Part shown: positions 44,867-56,577 of the stretch, piece by piece
Layout: the number at the start of each line of letters is the position of its first letter
Numbering within the stretch: position 1 is the stretch's first letter
Assembly: GCF_024628865.1 (NCBI RefSeq)
Contig: NZ_CP102384.1
Coordinates: 1,995,001-2,059,000, forward strand
Reading direction: 5' to 3'
Origin: Sphingopyxis sp. DBS4
GTDB taxonomy: Bacteria; Pseudomonadota; Alphaproteobacteria; Sphingomonadales; Sphingomonadaceae
Length of the DNA stretch: 64,000 nt
The notes under the pieces: generated by a model
What the model was told of the DNA's origin: nothing
The model's database searches: none
Seen by the model: the letters and a program-made list of their open reading frames with translations, nothing else
Made by a program: the position numbers and the translations under genes

Positions 44867-45486
44867 CCAAACTCGTCCTGATCGGCGGCGGCGGCTTCGC
44901 CAAGGAAGTGCATGAAATCGCAGACCTGGCTGGGCATGAAGTCGTGGGCTATGTGGCGGATACCAAAGGTGTCGCGAATTTGCCCCGTCTTGGCACGATC
45001 GACGATCTGGACGAGCTACGATCGAAATTCGACCATCTCGCCATAGGGTTCGGTGCGGTCGATCGCCGTTCGCTGGGACGCAGAGCCCAGGTGATCGGCG
45101 AACTCGAGGCCAAGGGCTTCACCTTCCAGTCGCTTGTCTCGCCCCATGCGGTCGTTTCGCGCGGTGCCGAGATCGCCGCCGGAGCGGTCGTAGCGCATGG
45201 CGTGGTCATCAGCGTCGATGCAAAAATCGGCGCTCACGCCATCCTCAATACCTCGGCCATCGTCGGTCATGATGCGGTAATCGGCGAACGCACGATCGTA
45301 GCGCCGAATGCCTTTGTCGGCGGGGCAGCTTCCATCGGCCGCGATTGCCTCATCGGTCCCAGTTCGGTGGTCCTGGAAGGCCGCGCCGTCTCTGACGAAG
45401 TCATCGTTTCGCTGGGTAGCCTCGTTTTGCGGAACGTCGACAAGGGTATGACGATCCTGCCCAATCGCTCGCAGCCAAGACGATAA
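44863..45486 (+). CDS. NeuD/PglD-like sugar N-acyltransferase (left-handed beta-helix)
   Basis: The protein has 207 residues: an N-terminal Rossmann-like UDP-sugar half (LVLIGGGGFAKEVHEIADLA) and a C-terminal hexapeptide beta-helix (VSPHAVVSRGAEIAAGAVVA, NTSAIVGHDAVIGERTIVAP). This is the NeuD/PglD family, which transfers an acyl group from acyl-CoA or acyl-ACP to the amine of a nucleotide sugar, as PglD does at C4. Placed after the ACP cassette, it would link that acyl group to the amino sugar (inference). It overlaps the VOC gene by 4 bases and is the last plus-strand gene of the arm. Confidence 0.9.
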   Translation: MTKLVLIGGGGFAKEVHEIADLAGHEVVGYVADTKGVANLPRLGTIDDLDELRSKFDHLAIGFGAVDRRSLGRRAQVIGELEAKGFTFQSLVSPHAVVSRGAEIAAGAVVAHGVVISVDAKIGAHAILNTSAIVGHDAVIGERTIVAPNAFVGGAASIGRDCLIGPSSVVLEGRAVSDEVIVSLGSLVLRNVDKGMTILPNRSQPRR

Positions 45487-45571
45487 CCCCTCGGCGTTCC
45501 TCTTCATCGTGACGGCCGGCAAGCCGGGATGATCGACGTCGGCCAGGCAGAACCCGGCCCAACGCCTGCCT

Positions 45572-45748
45572 AGAGTGCGTCCTGTTTAGATTGAGCCGTT
45601 CGTGCTGAGGAGGGGCTGAGCGCAGTCGAAGACCCGTCTCGAAGGACCATACGCCGCGCTCGGCCCTTCGAGACGCCATTTCGACAAGCTCCATGGCTCC
45701 TCAGCACGAACGGTGCTTTTTGAATCCGTCTCTTCAGGACAAACTCTA
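45572..45748. repeat. MITE-like inverted-repeat element of about 177 bp
   Basis: Outer arms: AGAGTGCGTCCTG at the left and CAGGACAAACTCT at the right. Inner arms CCGTTCGTGCTGAGGA and TCCTCAGCACGAACGG are reverse complements, with a further CGTCTCGAAGG hairpin in the middle. It lies between the two convergent arms of the locus; its right end touches the TAG of the split aminotransferase. It may terminate both arms or be a non-autonomous mobile element. Confidence 0.65.
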
Positions 45749-46153
45749 GCTGGATGCTCTGGCGAAAACGTCCGCGGTGACATCCGCCGTCAGCCGCATC
45801 TGCTCGTCGGTCAGCGTCGGGTGGACCAGCCACATCACGCTGGTTTCGCCCAGTGTGCGGGCGACGGGCAGCCGTTGCAGCGGGCGGAAACCAGTGCCGT
45901 CGAACGCCTTCTCCAGATAGACTTCCGCACAGCTGCCGTGAAGGCAGGGGATGCCCCGCGCGTTGATTTCCGCGACGATGCGGTCGCGATCCCATCCGGC
46001 CGCCAGCCGTTCGGGCTGGATATAGGCGTAGAATTTATACTCGGCGTGCGTACTTCCCTCTTCGGCGAGCACCGGGGTCCGCACGACCTCCGCAAAGGGA
46101 GCGAGCGCATCGCGGATCACGGCGGCGTTGCGGCGACGCGCGGCGCTCCAGTC
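45746..46153 (-). pseudogene. DegT/DnrJ/EryC1 aminotransferase, 3' part (split by IS21 element)
   Basis: This is the last third of a PLP-dependent sugar aminotransferase: DWSAARRRNAAVIRDALAPF, then YIQPERLAAGWDRDRIVAEI and TLGETSVMWLVHPTLTDEQM. It lacks its N-terminus, which lies at 48791-49588. The two parts are in the same frame: joining them at one copy of the 6-bp duplication gives an uninterrupted protein of about 399 residues, with RMADW running straight into SAARRRN. The gene is therefore broken by the insertion only. It was probably an NDP-4-keto-6-deoxysugar aminotransferase. Confidence 0.9.
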
Positions 46154-46198
46154 TGCTGCGCGACAATCAAGGTGAGAACAGCGCGACAATCTAGATGA

Positions 46199-48690
<2,492 letters not shown>

Positions 48691-48790
48691 GTCTTGCCAG
48701 CGGCAATCAAACACACCAAAACGACCTCGTCGCGATCAGCGCTTCTCATCCTGATCGTCGCTAACTTCTCATCCAGATCGTCGCGCTACA

Positions 48791-49588
48791 CCAGTCCGCC
48801 ATCCGGCGAAGCTGGATCCGCCCGATCGCGCCCTGCATCTCCAGCATCCGCCAGTTGGTGCCGATGCTTTCGTGCACCCAGCGAAAACCGGGCGGGTGCG
48901 CGCGCTCGTAAACCGCTTCCCAGCTCTTGCCATGATCCTTGAACGACCACATGCGCGACCACAAGTCGCGGTCGTTGCAGGTCAGCATTCCGCCCTCCCC
49001 GCCCGTGGTCATGATCTTGTCCTGGCAGAAGGACCACGCGCCGGCATGGCCGATCGAGCCGACGCTGCGTCCGCGATAGCGTGCGCCGTGCGCCTGCGCG
49101 CAATCCTCGATCACCTTGATCCCGCGCGGTTCGGCGAGCGCCATGATCGGGTCCATGTCGGCGGGCCATCCGCCGAGATGGACGACGATGATCGCCCGCG
49201 TCCAGTCGCTGAGCACCGGAGCGATGGTTGCGACCGAGATATTCCCGCTGTCGGCGTCGACATCGGCAAAGACCGGCCGGGCGCCGGCATTTATGACGCA
49301 GCTTACCGATGCCAGGAAGGTACGGGGCGTGACGATTACCTCATCATCCGCAGAACCTCCATTGACCGCTCCCACGCGCAATCCGTGCAACGCGAGGTCG
49401 AGCGCCAGCGTGCCGTTGGCAAGCGCTATGGCATATTCGCAGTCGCTCCACGCAGCAAACTCGCGCTCGAAAAGGCGACATTCCTCGCCGGTCCAATAGT
49501 TGACCCGGTTCGAACGGAGCACGGCGGCTACGGCATCGACTTCCTCTTCGGTGAAGCTCGGCCAGGGAGCAAAGGGTGTGTCCAGCAT
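48791..49588 (-). pseudogene. DegT/DnrJ/EryC1 aminotransferase, 5' part (split by IS21 element)
   Basis: The first two-thirds of the aminotransferase: MLDTPFAPWPSFTEEEVDAV, then YAIALANGTLALDLALHGL and EVIVTPRTFLASVSCVINAG (PLP phosphate-binding region), GIKVIEDCAQAHGARYRGRS with the PLP-contacting Asp, and AGAWSFCQDKIMTTGGEGGM with the catalytic Lys (QDKIMTTG). It ends at the IS21 junction. A GTG at 49630 is an alternative start with 14 extra residues. It lies just after the sugar transferase, so it was probably translated from the same mRNA. Confidence 0.9.
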
Positions 49589-49630
49589 GATTGTTCCATC
49601 GCATGGTTGAGGAAGAAGGAATAGGAGCAC

Positions 49631-50233
49631 TCAGCCGTCATCGCGATGCGAACCCAGGAACGGCGGCATCGTAGCCTCCCCTGCCGCGCTGATCCCCTCT
49701 CTCCGCACGACTTTGGGCAGCGTGAGAAGCAGGATGCGAAAATCAAGCAGCAAGCTCCGGTTATCGACATACCACACGTCAAGCGCGAACTTATGTTCCC
49801 AACTCAGCGAATTGCGCCCCATGATCTGCGCCCACCCCGTCACCCCGGGCCGCACTTCATGCCGCCTTGCCTGTTCGGGACTATAAAGCGGGAGATAGGA
49901 CATCAGCAACGGACGGGGCCCGACCAAACTCATATCGCCCTTCAAGACATTCCACAGTCCAGGCAATTCGTCGAGGCTCGTCGAGCGCAAAAAGCGCCCG
50001 ATCGGGGTCAAACGCTCGGCGTCGGTGAGCGGGGTTCCGTCAGCAGCGAAAGCGTCCCGCATGGTGCGGAACTTCAGCATCGTAAAGGGGACGCCGTTGA
50101 GTCCGGGGCGGATATGACGGAACAATATCGGGCTGCCCATCATAACACGGATCAACAGTGCAATCAGCGCCAAAAGTGGCAGCGCAAAAAACAATGCGAG
50201 GCCGGAGACCATAATGTCCAAAAATCGCTTCAT
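49631..50233 (-). CDS. Bacterial sugar transferase, PglC-like (phosphoglycosyl transferase)
   Basis: The protein has 200 residues: one re-entrant helix at the N-terminus (MVSGLALFFALPLLALIALL) and the family core: TMLKFRTMRDAF, LDELPGLWNVLKGDMSLVGP, RPLLMSYLPLYSPEQARRH and VRPGVTGWAQIMGRNSLSWE. This is the small monotopic PglC type without the five-helix WbaP extension. It attaches a phospho-sugar, usually a diNAc-bacillosamine-like residue, to undecaprenyl phosphate and so starts the repeat unit. Together with PglF/NeuD-like genes in the other arm this points to a bacillosamine-type first sugar. Confidence 0.93.
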   Translation of the reverse strand: MKRFLDIMVSGLALFFALPLLALIALLIRVMMGSPILFRHIRPGLNGVPFTMLKFRTMRDAFAADGTPLTDAERLTPIGRFLRSTSLDELPGLWNVLKGDMSLVGPRPLLMSYLPLYSPEQARRHEVRPGVTGWAQIMGRNSLSWEHKFALDVWYVDNRSLLLDFRILLLTLPKVVRREGISAAGEATMPPFLGSHRDDG

Positions 50234-50275
50234 ACTGCACGAATTTGCGTGATCGCCGAATGGCTGCGCAACTCC

Positions 50276-51430
50276 CTATTTTTGCGCATCATCATGGTCT
50301 TCTCTGCTTGCTGACAGCTTCATGATATCCATAATAGCTCGATTTACTTGCTTCACGTCATATTTCAGCGCGACCAACTCATAGCCTGCCTGCCCCATAG
50401 CTTCTACTTCCATCGGATTATCGAGCAGATGAACGATGGCGGCGGCCAGTCTCCGCGAATCGCGTACTGGAACGAGTAGACCGTTCACGCCATGCTTCAC
50501 GGTTTCCCGGCAACCTGGTGCATCGCTAGTGACAACCGGTCGTCCCATCGCCATCGCTTCCAACACGGATCGCGGCGTTCCTTCCCGATAGGAGGGCAGG
50601 ACATAAAGGCGCGCCTGCGCTATCACCGGCCGGACATCATCTGTCGGACCAAGATATTCGAGGCCGTCAGCAACCCACTCCTCCACTTCTTCGCGACCGA
50701 TAGAATCGGGCCCTTCGTCGAATGGCCCAACCAGCAGGAAGCGGGCCGAGGGATGGCTCGCACGCACGGCAAATGCTGCGGCAGCATAATCGCGGACGCC
50801 CTTGGCGGCGAGCAGTCTTGCAATCATCAACACCACCGGCGCATCGGGAAGCGGAGCACGGGAATAATGCTCCATATCGACCCCCGATCCGTCGATCATG
50901 GCGGCTTTCGCAGGATCGACAAGACAGCCGCCCCTTATGAAATCATCTCGATCATCCGGATTCTGAAAGATCACACGTTCACTGCGACGCGTCGCAGCGC
51001 GATAGAGCCAGCGCGCAGCCATACCAGTCAATCTCTGACGGGTCGACAGTCTGGCGCCCGCCTCGGTAAAGGCATAGCCGAGACCGGTGATCATGGCATA
51101 GGACGGGATACCTGCCGAACCGGCTGCGAACGCGCCCCAGATATTTGGTTTGATCGTATAGGTAAGCAACGCATCAGGCCTGATGCGCAGAAGTATCCGC
51201 TTCAAGACACGGTAGTAGGCAAGGTCGGCGCGCATGCCCGTGCCCCTGCGCTCTAGCGGAGTCTCATATACCATCGCCCCCATGGCTTCGAGCGCCGAAC
51301 GCACATCGCCAGGGATATCCGGGGCTCCGACCGATACCCGATGCCCTGCCGCGAGCAGATCGCGAATCAATGGGCCACGAAAATTAATCAATGAAGGCGC
51401 ATAGGATCCGAGAAGAAAGATGTGTGTCAT
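50276..51430 (-). CDS. Glycosyltransferase family 4 (GT-B)
   Basis: The protein has 384 residues. GT-B fold: LGSYAPSLINFRGPLIRDLL at the N-terminus, ALLTYTIKPNIWGAFAAGSA, LMIARLLAAKGVRDYAAAAF as the start of domain 2, and the nucleotide-sugar site LPSYREGTPRSVLEAMAMGR with EGTP..VLE (E-x7-E). It is similar to PglA/WbpY-type enzymes that add the second sugar to an undecaprenyl-diphospho-sugar. It lies 42 bases upstream of the PglC-like gene. Confidence 0.87.
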   Translation of the reverse strand: MTHIFLLGSYAPSLINFRGPLIRDLLAAGHRVSVGAPDIPGDVRSALEAMGAMVYETPLERRGTGMRADLAYYRVLKRILLRIRPDALLTYTIKPNIWGAFAAGSAGIPSYAMITGLGYAFTEAGARLSTRQRLTGMAARWLYRAATRRSERVIFQNPDDRDDFIRGGCLVDPAKAAMIDGSGVDMEHYSRAPLPDAPVVLMIARLLAAKGVRDYAAAAFAVRASHPSARFLLVGPFDEGPDSIGREEVEEWVADGLEYLGPTDDVRPVIAQARLYVLPSYREGTPRSVLEAMAMGRPVVTSDAPGCRETVKHGVNGLLVPVRDSRRLAAAIVHLLDNPMEVEAMGQAGYELVALKYDVKQVNRAIMDIMKLSASREDHDDAQK

Positions 51431-51638
51431 GTGGAAAATCTAGATCACTCGTCCGAAAACCATCCAATTACGACCTACCAAAAGCAACTTCCCTCCTGAT
51501 CTACCGACGCGAATCATGGATTTTACGCGCCTGAAGGCAGCATCCACCGGAAGAGAAATCCTTTCTGAACGAATAAGGATTACTTCCCTTCTCACAGCAC
51601 ATGATGCTCGTTCAAGATCTTACGCAGAACATGCGGGG

Positions 51639-52934
51639 TCATACATCACCCCTGTCATTCCGATAAAATCTCGCAAAAACCGCAGAGACATCCCTCCTCT
51701 TTACAAGCAGAATATCTCGAAAATCAATATTGGTATGGACGTAAAATATCAGTATAACTCCGATACCTGCAACGGAATAGGATAATATATTTGCCATTAA
51801 TGATCCATAAACCCCCCAATGCGGTATGAAAATAAAATTTAAAATTACATTTAAAATAAGAGAAAATACCATGATAGAAACATATTTTTTCACGTTATAA
51901 ATAGATATTAGATAGGATCCAATGACCTTAGATGGAATCATGAATATATTAGCAATCAGCATTAAAAGAGAAATTTCATAGCTTTCAGAAAAGCTACTCC
52001 CGAAAACAAGATTTATAGCGAATTTCCCAAAACATAAAAACAAAATATATATAATAATAGTCAAGAAAAGCGCCATTCTATGAGCGGATGCAACGCCGCG
52101 CGCATCTTCCCCCCGTGCCGTTCTGCTGGTTTGAACATCCTTGAATATATCCGAGAATATCCAAAGATATTCAGCCACAAGAACCCCAACCACATATATG
52201 CCAATATCTCTTGCGTTAACATTCAACTCCGACTGAATGAGAACATCAACCTTATAGAGGGTAGTAGTAGAAACGATAAGAAAAAACAAAGGTATCGATC
52301 GCATCATTGCGCTTCGCACAACAGGGAAGCTTTTTTGAGATACAAGGCTCTTGATCGAAAAAAGCGAACCAGTCGAAACTTGATCCGGTCCGCGAACGAT
52401 CGCGCGCAGACTGAGAGCTGTATTCACGAACTCCTTCGAAATGAAGGCACAAACGACCCATCCTACAGCGTGCGGAGCCCAAAACCACACCAGCACCATC
52501 GCAAGCACCTCGGCCAAGCTTCCGAGCATTGTGGCTATGGAGGCGCCTTGGATATTCTCGACAAGGCTCACCGCTTGAAATTGCAGCCGAAGCAAAGAGC
52601 AGCACGCAACGATCAAAATCATATGGTGCACCGGATTCAGAACGCCGGTCAGCAACAACGCGGCCAGCATGAGCAATGCCGCCATCTTTATTGAAACAGC
52701 GACAAAACCCGCGCAGGCCCCCGGCCCTTGTTGCCGCCTAAGGCTCTGATAATAATTGCTTAATCCAAAATTTAGGACGACGACCAGAATAGCCGCGGAA
52801 TTCTGGATGAAAGCATATTCAGCGCGCATCTCCGGGCCCAGAAAACGAGCAACCAATGCAGATGCCGCGGTCCCGCTAAACACCACAAACATTTTTTTTG
52901 CTATTGTCGCCGTATAATCGGAAGATCGTATCAT
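51639..52934 (-). CDS. O-unit flippase Wzx-like (MATE/MOP superfamily)
   Basis: The protein has 431 residues and about 12 membrane helices. TATIAKKMFVVFSGTAASAL followed by VARFLGPEMRAEYAFIQNSA is the polysaccharide flippase N-terminal pattern; the C-terminal half is richer in Ile/Phe, in step with a lower GC content of this part of the gene. It should translocate the lipid-linked repeat unit across the inner membrane. The gene has mixed composition, GC-rich at its 5' half and AT-rich at its 3' half, and is adjacent to the istB remnant. Confidence 0.85.
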   Translation of the reverse strand: MIRSSDYTATIAKKMFVVFSGTAASALVARFLGPEMRAEYAFIQNSAAILVVVLNFGLSNYYQSLRRQQGPGACAGFVAVSIKMAALLMLAALLLTGVLNPVHHMILIVACCSLLRLQFQAVSLVENIQGASIATMLGSLAEVLAMVLVWFWAPHAVGWVVCAFISKEFVNTALSLRAIVRGPDQVSTGSLFSIKSLVSQKSFPVVRSAMMRSIPLFFLIVSTTTLYKVDVLIQSELNVNARDIGIYVVGVLVAEYLWIFSDIFKDVQTSRTARGEDARGVASAHRMALFLTIIIYILFLCFGKFAINLVFGSSFSESYEISLLMLIANIFMIPSKVIGSYLISIYNVKKYVSIMVFSLILNVILNFIFIPHWGVYGSLMANILSYSVAGIGVILIFYVHTNIDFRDILLVKRRDVSAVFARFYRNDRGDV

Positions 52935-53070
52935 GACCTAGATGACCCTATTAATAAAAACTACTTTATATTAGCAAAAATTCGACATTGCGGGACTTTC
53001 GACGCGCGAAACCGCTCGCCGGGCGAGCATCGTGCATCGACGGGCGCAGCGAAGCTGACGGCTCGGCCAG

Positions 53071-53350
53071 GCCGAGCTGCTGCTGCTCGATGACTGGGGA
53101 CTCGAACCGTTCGAAGCCGGCGCCCGGTTCCATCTGCCGGAGATGCTGGAGGAGTGCGACCGTAGCGGCTCGACGCTTCGTCACCAGCCTGGTATCGATC
53201 GCAAAGTGGCGCGCGCCGATCAGCGATCCGACCTATGCCGACGCGATCCTCGACCGGCTCGCGCACAATGTCCATCGCATCGCGCTCGAAGGGGAGTCGC
53301 CTCGGCGGGCGAAGGCCCACTCGGGCCCGATCGCCGAGGCGGCGCCGAGC
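53071..53350 (+). pseudogene. Decayed istB (IS21-family helper ATPase) remnant
   Basis: In frame 1 from 53071 the sequence reads AELLLLDDWGLEPFEAGARF (Walker B region), then the frame shifts near 53170 to frame 2, continuing RFVTSLVSIAKW and ISDPTYADAILDRLAHNVHR with IALEGESPRR after it. These are hallmarks of IstB proteins of the IS21 type. Both ends and the Walker A region are missing and the frame is broken. It is from a different IS21 lineage than the intact element at 46154. The rest of the 52935-53462 gap shows no other gene. Confidence 0.8.
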
Positions 53351-53462
53351 TCGTCCGAGCCCGTGCTCACCCACGGTTGGTCCGCGCGCCAAAATCATGA
53401 ATCACAACCATGACGATCAGACCTCCAATCGGTGGGCGGCTTCGCCGGAAGCCGCGTGGCAT

Positions 53463-54779
53463 CTACCGATCCCGGAATCTAAAAATCCTATAGATAAAGA
53501 CTATCAAAATGATGGGGAGTATCGTCTGCTTCGTAAGGGACGATATTATCGTCGATACATCTCCCCTCAAGCTCCATATGAGAAGCGGCACGCTGGAGAA
53601 ATATATCGAGAGATATATATCGTTTCTATTCGCTTTCTTCCAGAGGAATGATGACAGGCAACCATAGAGGAAACCTCCGATAATAACTCCAACTACACTG
53701 CCATATATGTAGAAAGCGCCCATGAGGCTGAATCCGAGCCCTCCTACATCCCGCCTGATTGAATAGGGTGTGTAATATTTATAGAACCAAGCTGTTGAGC
53801 TGTCGTATGAAGAGAGCGATGTAGGAAGAAACCCCCTTACGATATCCTCAAAGAGTCTTGAAAGAGACTGGTTTGAATATATATCCGGGCTCAGCAGCAA
53901 GATATCTAGATTGCTGCCAGCCGAGGCGAAGTCACTCTTCATGAAACCGACGATGAAGTTGCTTCCTGAAAATGATAGTTGGACGCTGTCAGATCCCAGA
54001 GAAACGCCCAAGCTTTTAGAAAACGGAACAAACAATATCACGGCTAGTACAGAGAAATACACAACAGATGGCTTAACAGATTTAAAGTATAGAGACATGA
54101 ATGCTAATGATAGCGCAATTTTAAAGAAAACGTCTCTTTCACCTGTCACCAAAAGGGTAAAAAATGACAGGATCAGAGAGCAGATAATTTCAAATATTGG
54201 AATTTTACCATTTTTTCTATAGAAAGAAATGGCATAAACGACGAAAGACAGCACGAAATAGCTATAAAAAAATCCGAAATACCCGAGATCTGAATCTGAA
54301 CTTATTGAAGAAAACTCCCTCTTACTAGAAGCTCCGCTATTATAGAATATAAATATATTAATTAAAACTAATGCGATTGATACATAAAAATTATATTTAT
54401 ATAGCGTATATCTATCAAATATATCTACAAGCCCATGGTCATTTTTCTGATCCGAATCGAATAATATTAATGAGAAACATACGGAGAAATGGAAAATATT
54501 TGCGAATAAGGCAGTTTCCAATGGGTTATATAGCCCATAGCCCTCGAACAAATATACAATATTCCCGCCAAATGAGTATAAAAATGATGCTATGGAGAGC
54601 CATACGACCGGCTTGAATATTAAGCCCTTCCCATATAAAACAGAAAATATCGTAATATACATGCCAATTAATACGAATAATACTTCACTCGAATAGTAAA
54701 GTGCTATTGCGTTCGTAAAAATAAATATGAAAAATAATATCATTGCGAAAATGATATGATTATTTCTCTTTTCAATCAT
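53463..54779 (-). CDS. O-antigen polymerase Wzy-like membrane protein
   Basis: The protein has 438 residues, about 12 membrane helices and a long periplasmic loop in the C-terminal half (SPDIYSNQSLSRLFEDIVRG, PTSLSSYDSSTAWFYKYYTP). It is very AT-rich, Phe/Ile/Tyr/Asn-rich and shares no strong motif; this is the normal state for Wzy. The ALTERNATIVE is another membrane polymerase or ligase. Position between wzx and glycosyltransferase genes supports it. Composition unlike the rest of the window suggests transfer. Confidence 0.78.
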   Translation of the reverse strand: MIEKRNNHIIFAMILFFIFIFTNAIALYYSSEVLFVLIGMYITIFSVLYGKGLIFKPVVWLSIASFLYSFGGNIVYLFEGYGLYNPLETALFANIFHFSVCFSLILFDSDQKNDHGLVDIFDRYTLYKYNFYVSIALVLINIFIFYNSGASSKREFSSISSDSDLGYFGFFYSYFVLSFVVYAISFYRKNGKIPIFEIICSLILSFFTLLVTGERDVFFKIALSLAFMSLYFKSVKPSVVYFSVLAVILFVPFSKSLGVSLGSDSVQLSFSGSNFIVGFMKSDFASAGSNLDILLLSPDIYSNQSLSRLFEDIVRGFLPTSLSSYDSSTAWFYKYYTPYSIRRDVGGLGFSLMGAFYIYGSVVGVIIGGFLYGCLSSFLWKKANRNDIYLSIYFSSVPLLIWSLRGDVSTIISSLTKQTILPIILIVFIYRIFRFRDR

Positions 54780-54784
54780 TGAAT

Positions 54785-55951
54785 CTATCTACCATCCCTA
54801 TAGGATAAAAGATCCATAAATGCGCTTTGGCGGCGATTTTCGATAACATTCGTATCGTAACGCCGAGAAGTATTTAGATTCTCAAATCCAACTTTTTGCA
54901 TAAGTGCAGGATTCGAAAGCAGCTTACGCAATAATGCAACCATAGATTCTAGATCGGCTGGTTCGACGAGCCATTTTTCATCAAGCAATTCATCGGTACC
55001 GCCAACTTTCGTTGCAACGACCGGAAGCCCGCGACTCATGCCTTCGATCACAGCCCGGCTGAGACCTTCCTGCTTGCTTGCTTGCAACAAGATATCCAGC
55101 CGGTCCATCCAGCAGAGAACCGCATCTCCAGGCGGCACGATCCCATCAAAGAACACCTTATCAGCGACGCCGTATCGTTCGGCAATCGCCCGCAAATGCG
55201 CAGGATCGCCCCGCCCCAGAAATCTTATGCAGACGTTGGCTTGACCGAAATCAAATATTAGACGGCGAAGGCACTCCAAAGCAACATCCTGCCCCTTGTA
55301 ACCCACGTCTAGCGCCCCAACAAGGCCTATCGTATATATGTCACGACTTGATCTTATCGCCCTAATTATCGAAAATTCCTCGTCGGCAATTGGCTCGACC
55401 ATCGCATTCGTGCAAGAATAAACCTTTCCTGCACAGGGATATTTCTTTTGCAGGGCTTTTTCTGTGACATATATAGATATTTTTGCTTTGGATACTTCTT
55501 TCTTCATAATATATTCACTGTAATGTGCCAATAATACCCCCATGCGAGAGCGATGGTTGTATACGGATTCAAATACATCTCCGACAACTTCCACGAGATA
55601 TGGGATATTCGCGTTACGCGCTTCTTTTGCTGCAAGAGAACCGAGAAGACTCGGAAGTCGAGCAATCACGATGTCAGCATTTCGTACCGCTCGACCTATT
55701 TTATTTTTAATAGAAAAGTACCGAATAATATTTTTCGCGGTAAGTAAATTTGGAAACGGCAGGAAATCGATCGAGGGATTCTCGATCACAGGAAGGTTGC
55801 ACGAAGCAACTTTTCGCCCCCGGCAGATGACCTGCAAATTTCCAAAGGCATTTACATAGCGCATAAGCGCTTCTTCCGGGAGTCCCCCGGGGTCATGAAA
55901 TCCTTTTTCGGTCTGGAGATACCAGTGGTCGTGTACGAAGAGCGCCCTCAT
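54785..55951 (-). CDS. Glycosyltransferase family 4
   Basis: The protein has 388 residues. GT-B C-terminal domain: IGLVGALDVGYKGQDVALEC, then FFDGIVPPGDAVLCWMDRLD and QEGLSRAVIEGMSRGLPVVA with the E-x7-E nucleotide-sugar site. Low GC, like wzy. It ends 5 bases before wzy and starts 4 bases inside the upstream acyltransferase, so it is part of a tightly coupled set. Donor and acceptor sugars are unknown. Confidence 0.85.
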   Translation of the reverse strand: MRALFVHDHWYLQTEKGFHDPGGLPEEALMRYVNAFGNLQVICRGRKVASCNLPVIENPSIDFLPFPNLLTAKNIIRYFSIKNKIGRAVRNADIVIARLPSLLGSLAAKEARNANIPYLVEVVGDVFESVYNHRSRMGVLLAHYSEYIMKKEVSKAKISIYVTEKALQKKYPCAGKVYSCTNAMVEPIADEEFSIIRAIRSSRDIYTIGLVGALDVGYKGQDVALECLRRLIFDFGQANVCIRFLGRGDPAHLRAIAERYGVADKVFFDGIVPPGDAVLCWMDRLDILLQASKQEGLSRAVIEGMSRGLPVVATKVGGTDELLDEKWLVEPADLESMVALLRKLLSNPALMQKVGFENLNTSRRYDTNVIENRRQSAFMDLLSYRDGR

Positions 55952-56577
55952 TTGAAACGGCTCGTTTCTATTTCAACCGACCGAGGCAGGTCACGTATCT
56001 TTCGAGCAGGAACCCCTCCATAAAGTGAGCCCGACGGGACTGCTCGCGTCACGACAGCGCCCGCTGCAATAATACAACGTGTTTCTATCGTAACGCCACT
56101 CAGCAAGCGCGCTCCTGCCCCAATCCAGACGTCATCCGCAATTGTCACCATAGCGGTAGCGATCGGATTGTACTTGATAGCGATATCCGTACATCTCCAA
56201 TCATGATCGAAAGAAAGAAGACTGCATCCATGCGCGATGGAAACATCATTGCCGATTGTGCAGCCGCCAACTGCGTCCAGGTAGCAATTTTCATGAATGG
56301 AAACATTGCTTCCAATCCTCAAATTATGTCGATTGAGAATGGTAACATTACGGCCGATGTAGACATTGCGTCCGACAGCGGCCGAATCTGCGCGCAAAAG
56401 CGCATAACGCAACAGCAAAGCGATTGCGCCGCCGAAAGGGCGGCTTGCATCCCACAGCAGAGCACGGATAGTCTTGGGAAACCACCTTACAAAAAAACAC
56501 GATATGGCAATGACTGAGCCATATCGATTGAATTTGTCCCGACCGCTCGTTGGCCTCGTTCTATCCTCGATGCTCAC
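55948..56577 (-). CDS. WbbJ-like hexapeptide O-acyltransferase
   Basis: The protein has 209 residues. After about 60 residues comes a left-handed beta-helix: [20 protein letters not shown] and [20 protein letters not shown], with the active-site His in FDHDWRCTD and the closing [20 protein letters not shown] plus ARKIRDLP. This is the maltose/galactoside-type acetyltransferase family seen in polysaccharide clusters, using acetyl-CoA to decorate a sugar. Overlaps the genes on both sides by 4 bases (GT) and 4 bases (dehydrogenase). Confidence 0.88.
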   Translation of the reverse strand: MSIEDRTRPTSGRDKFNRYGSVIAISCFFVRWFPKTIRALLWDASRPFGGAIALLLRYALLRADSAAVGRNVYIGRNVTILNRHNLRIGSNVSIHENCYLDAVGGCTIGNDVSIAHGCSLLSFDHDWRCTDIAIKYNPIATAMVTIADDVWIGAGARLLSGVTIETRCIIAAGAVVTRAVPSGSLYGGVPARKIRDLPRSVEIETSRFK

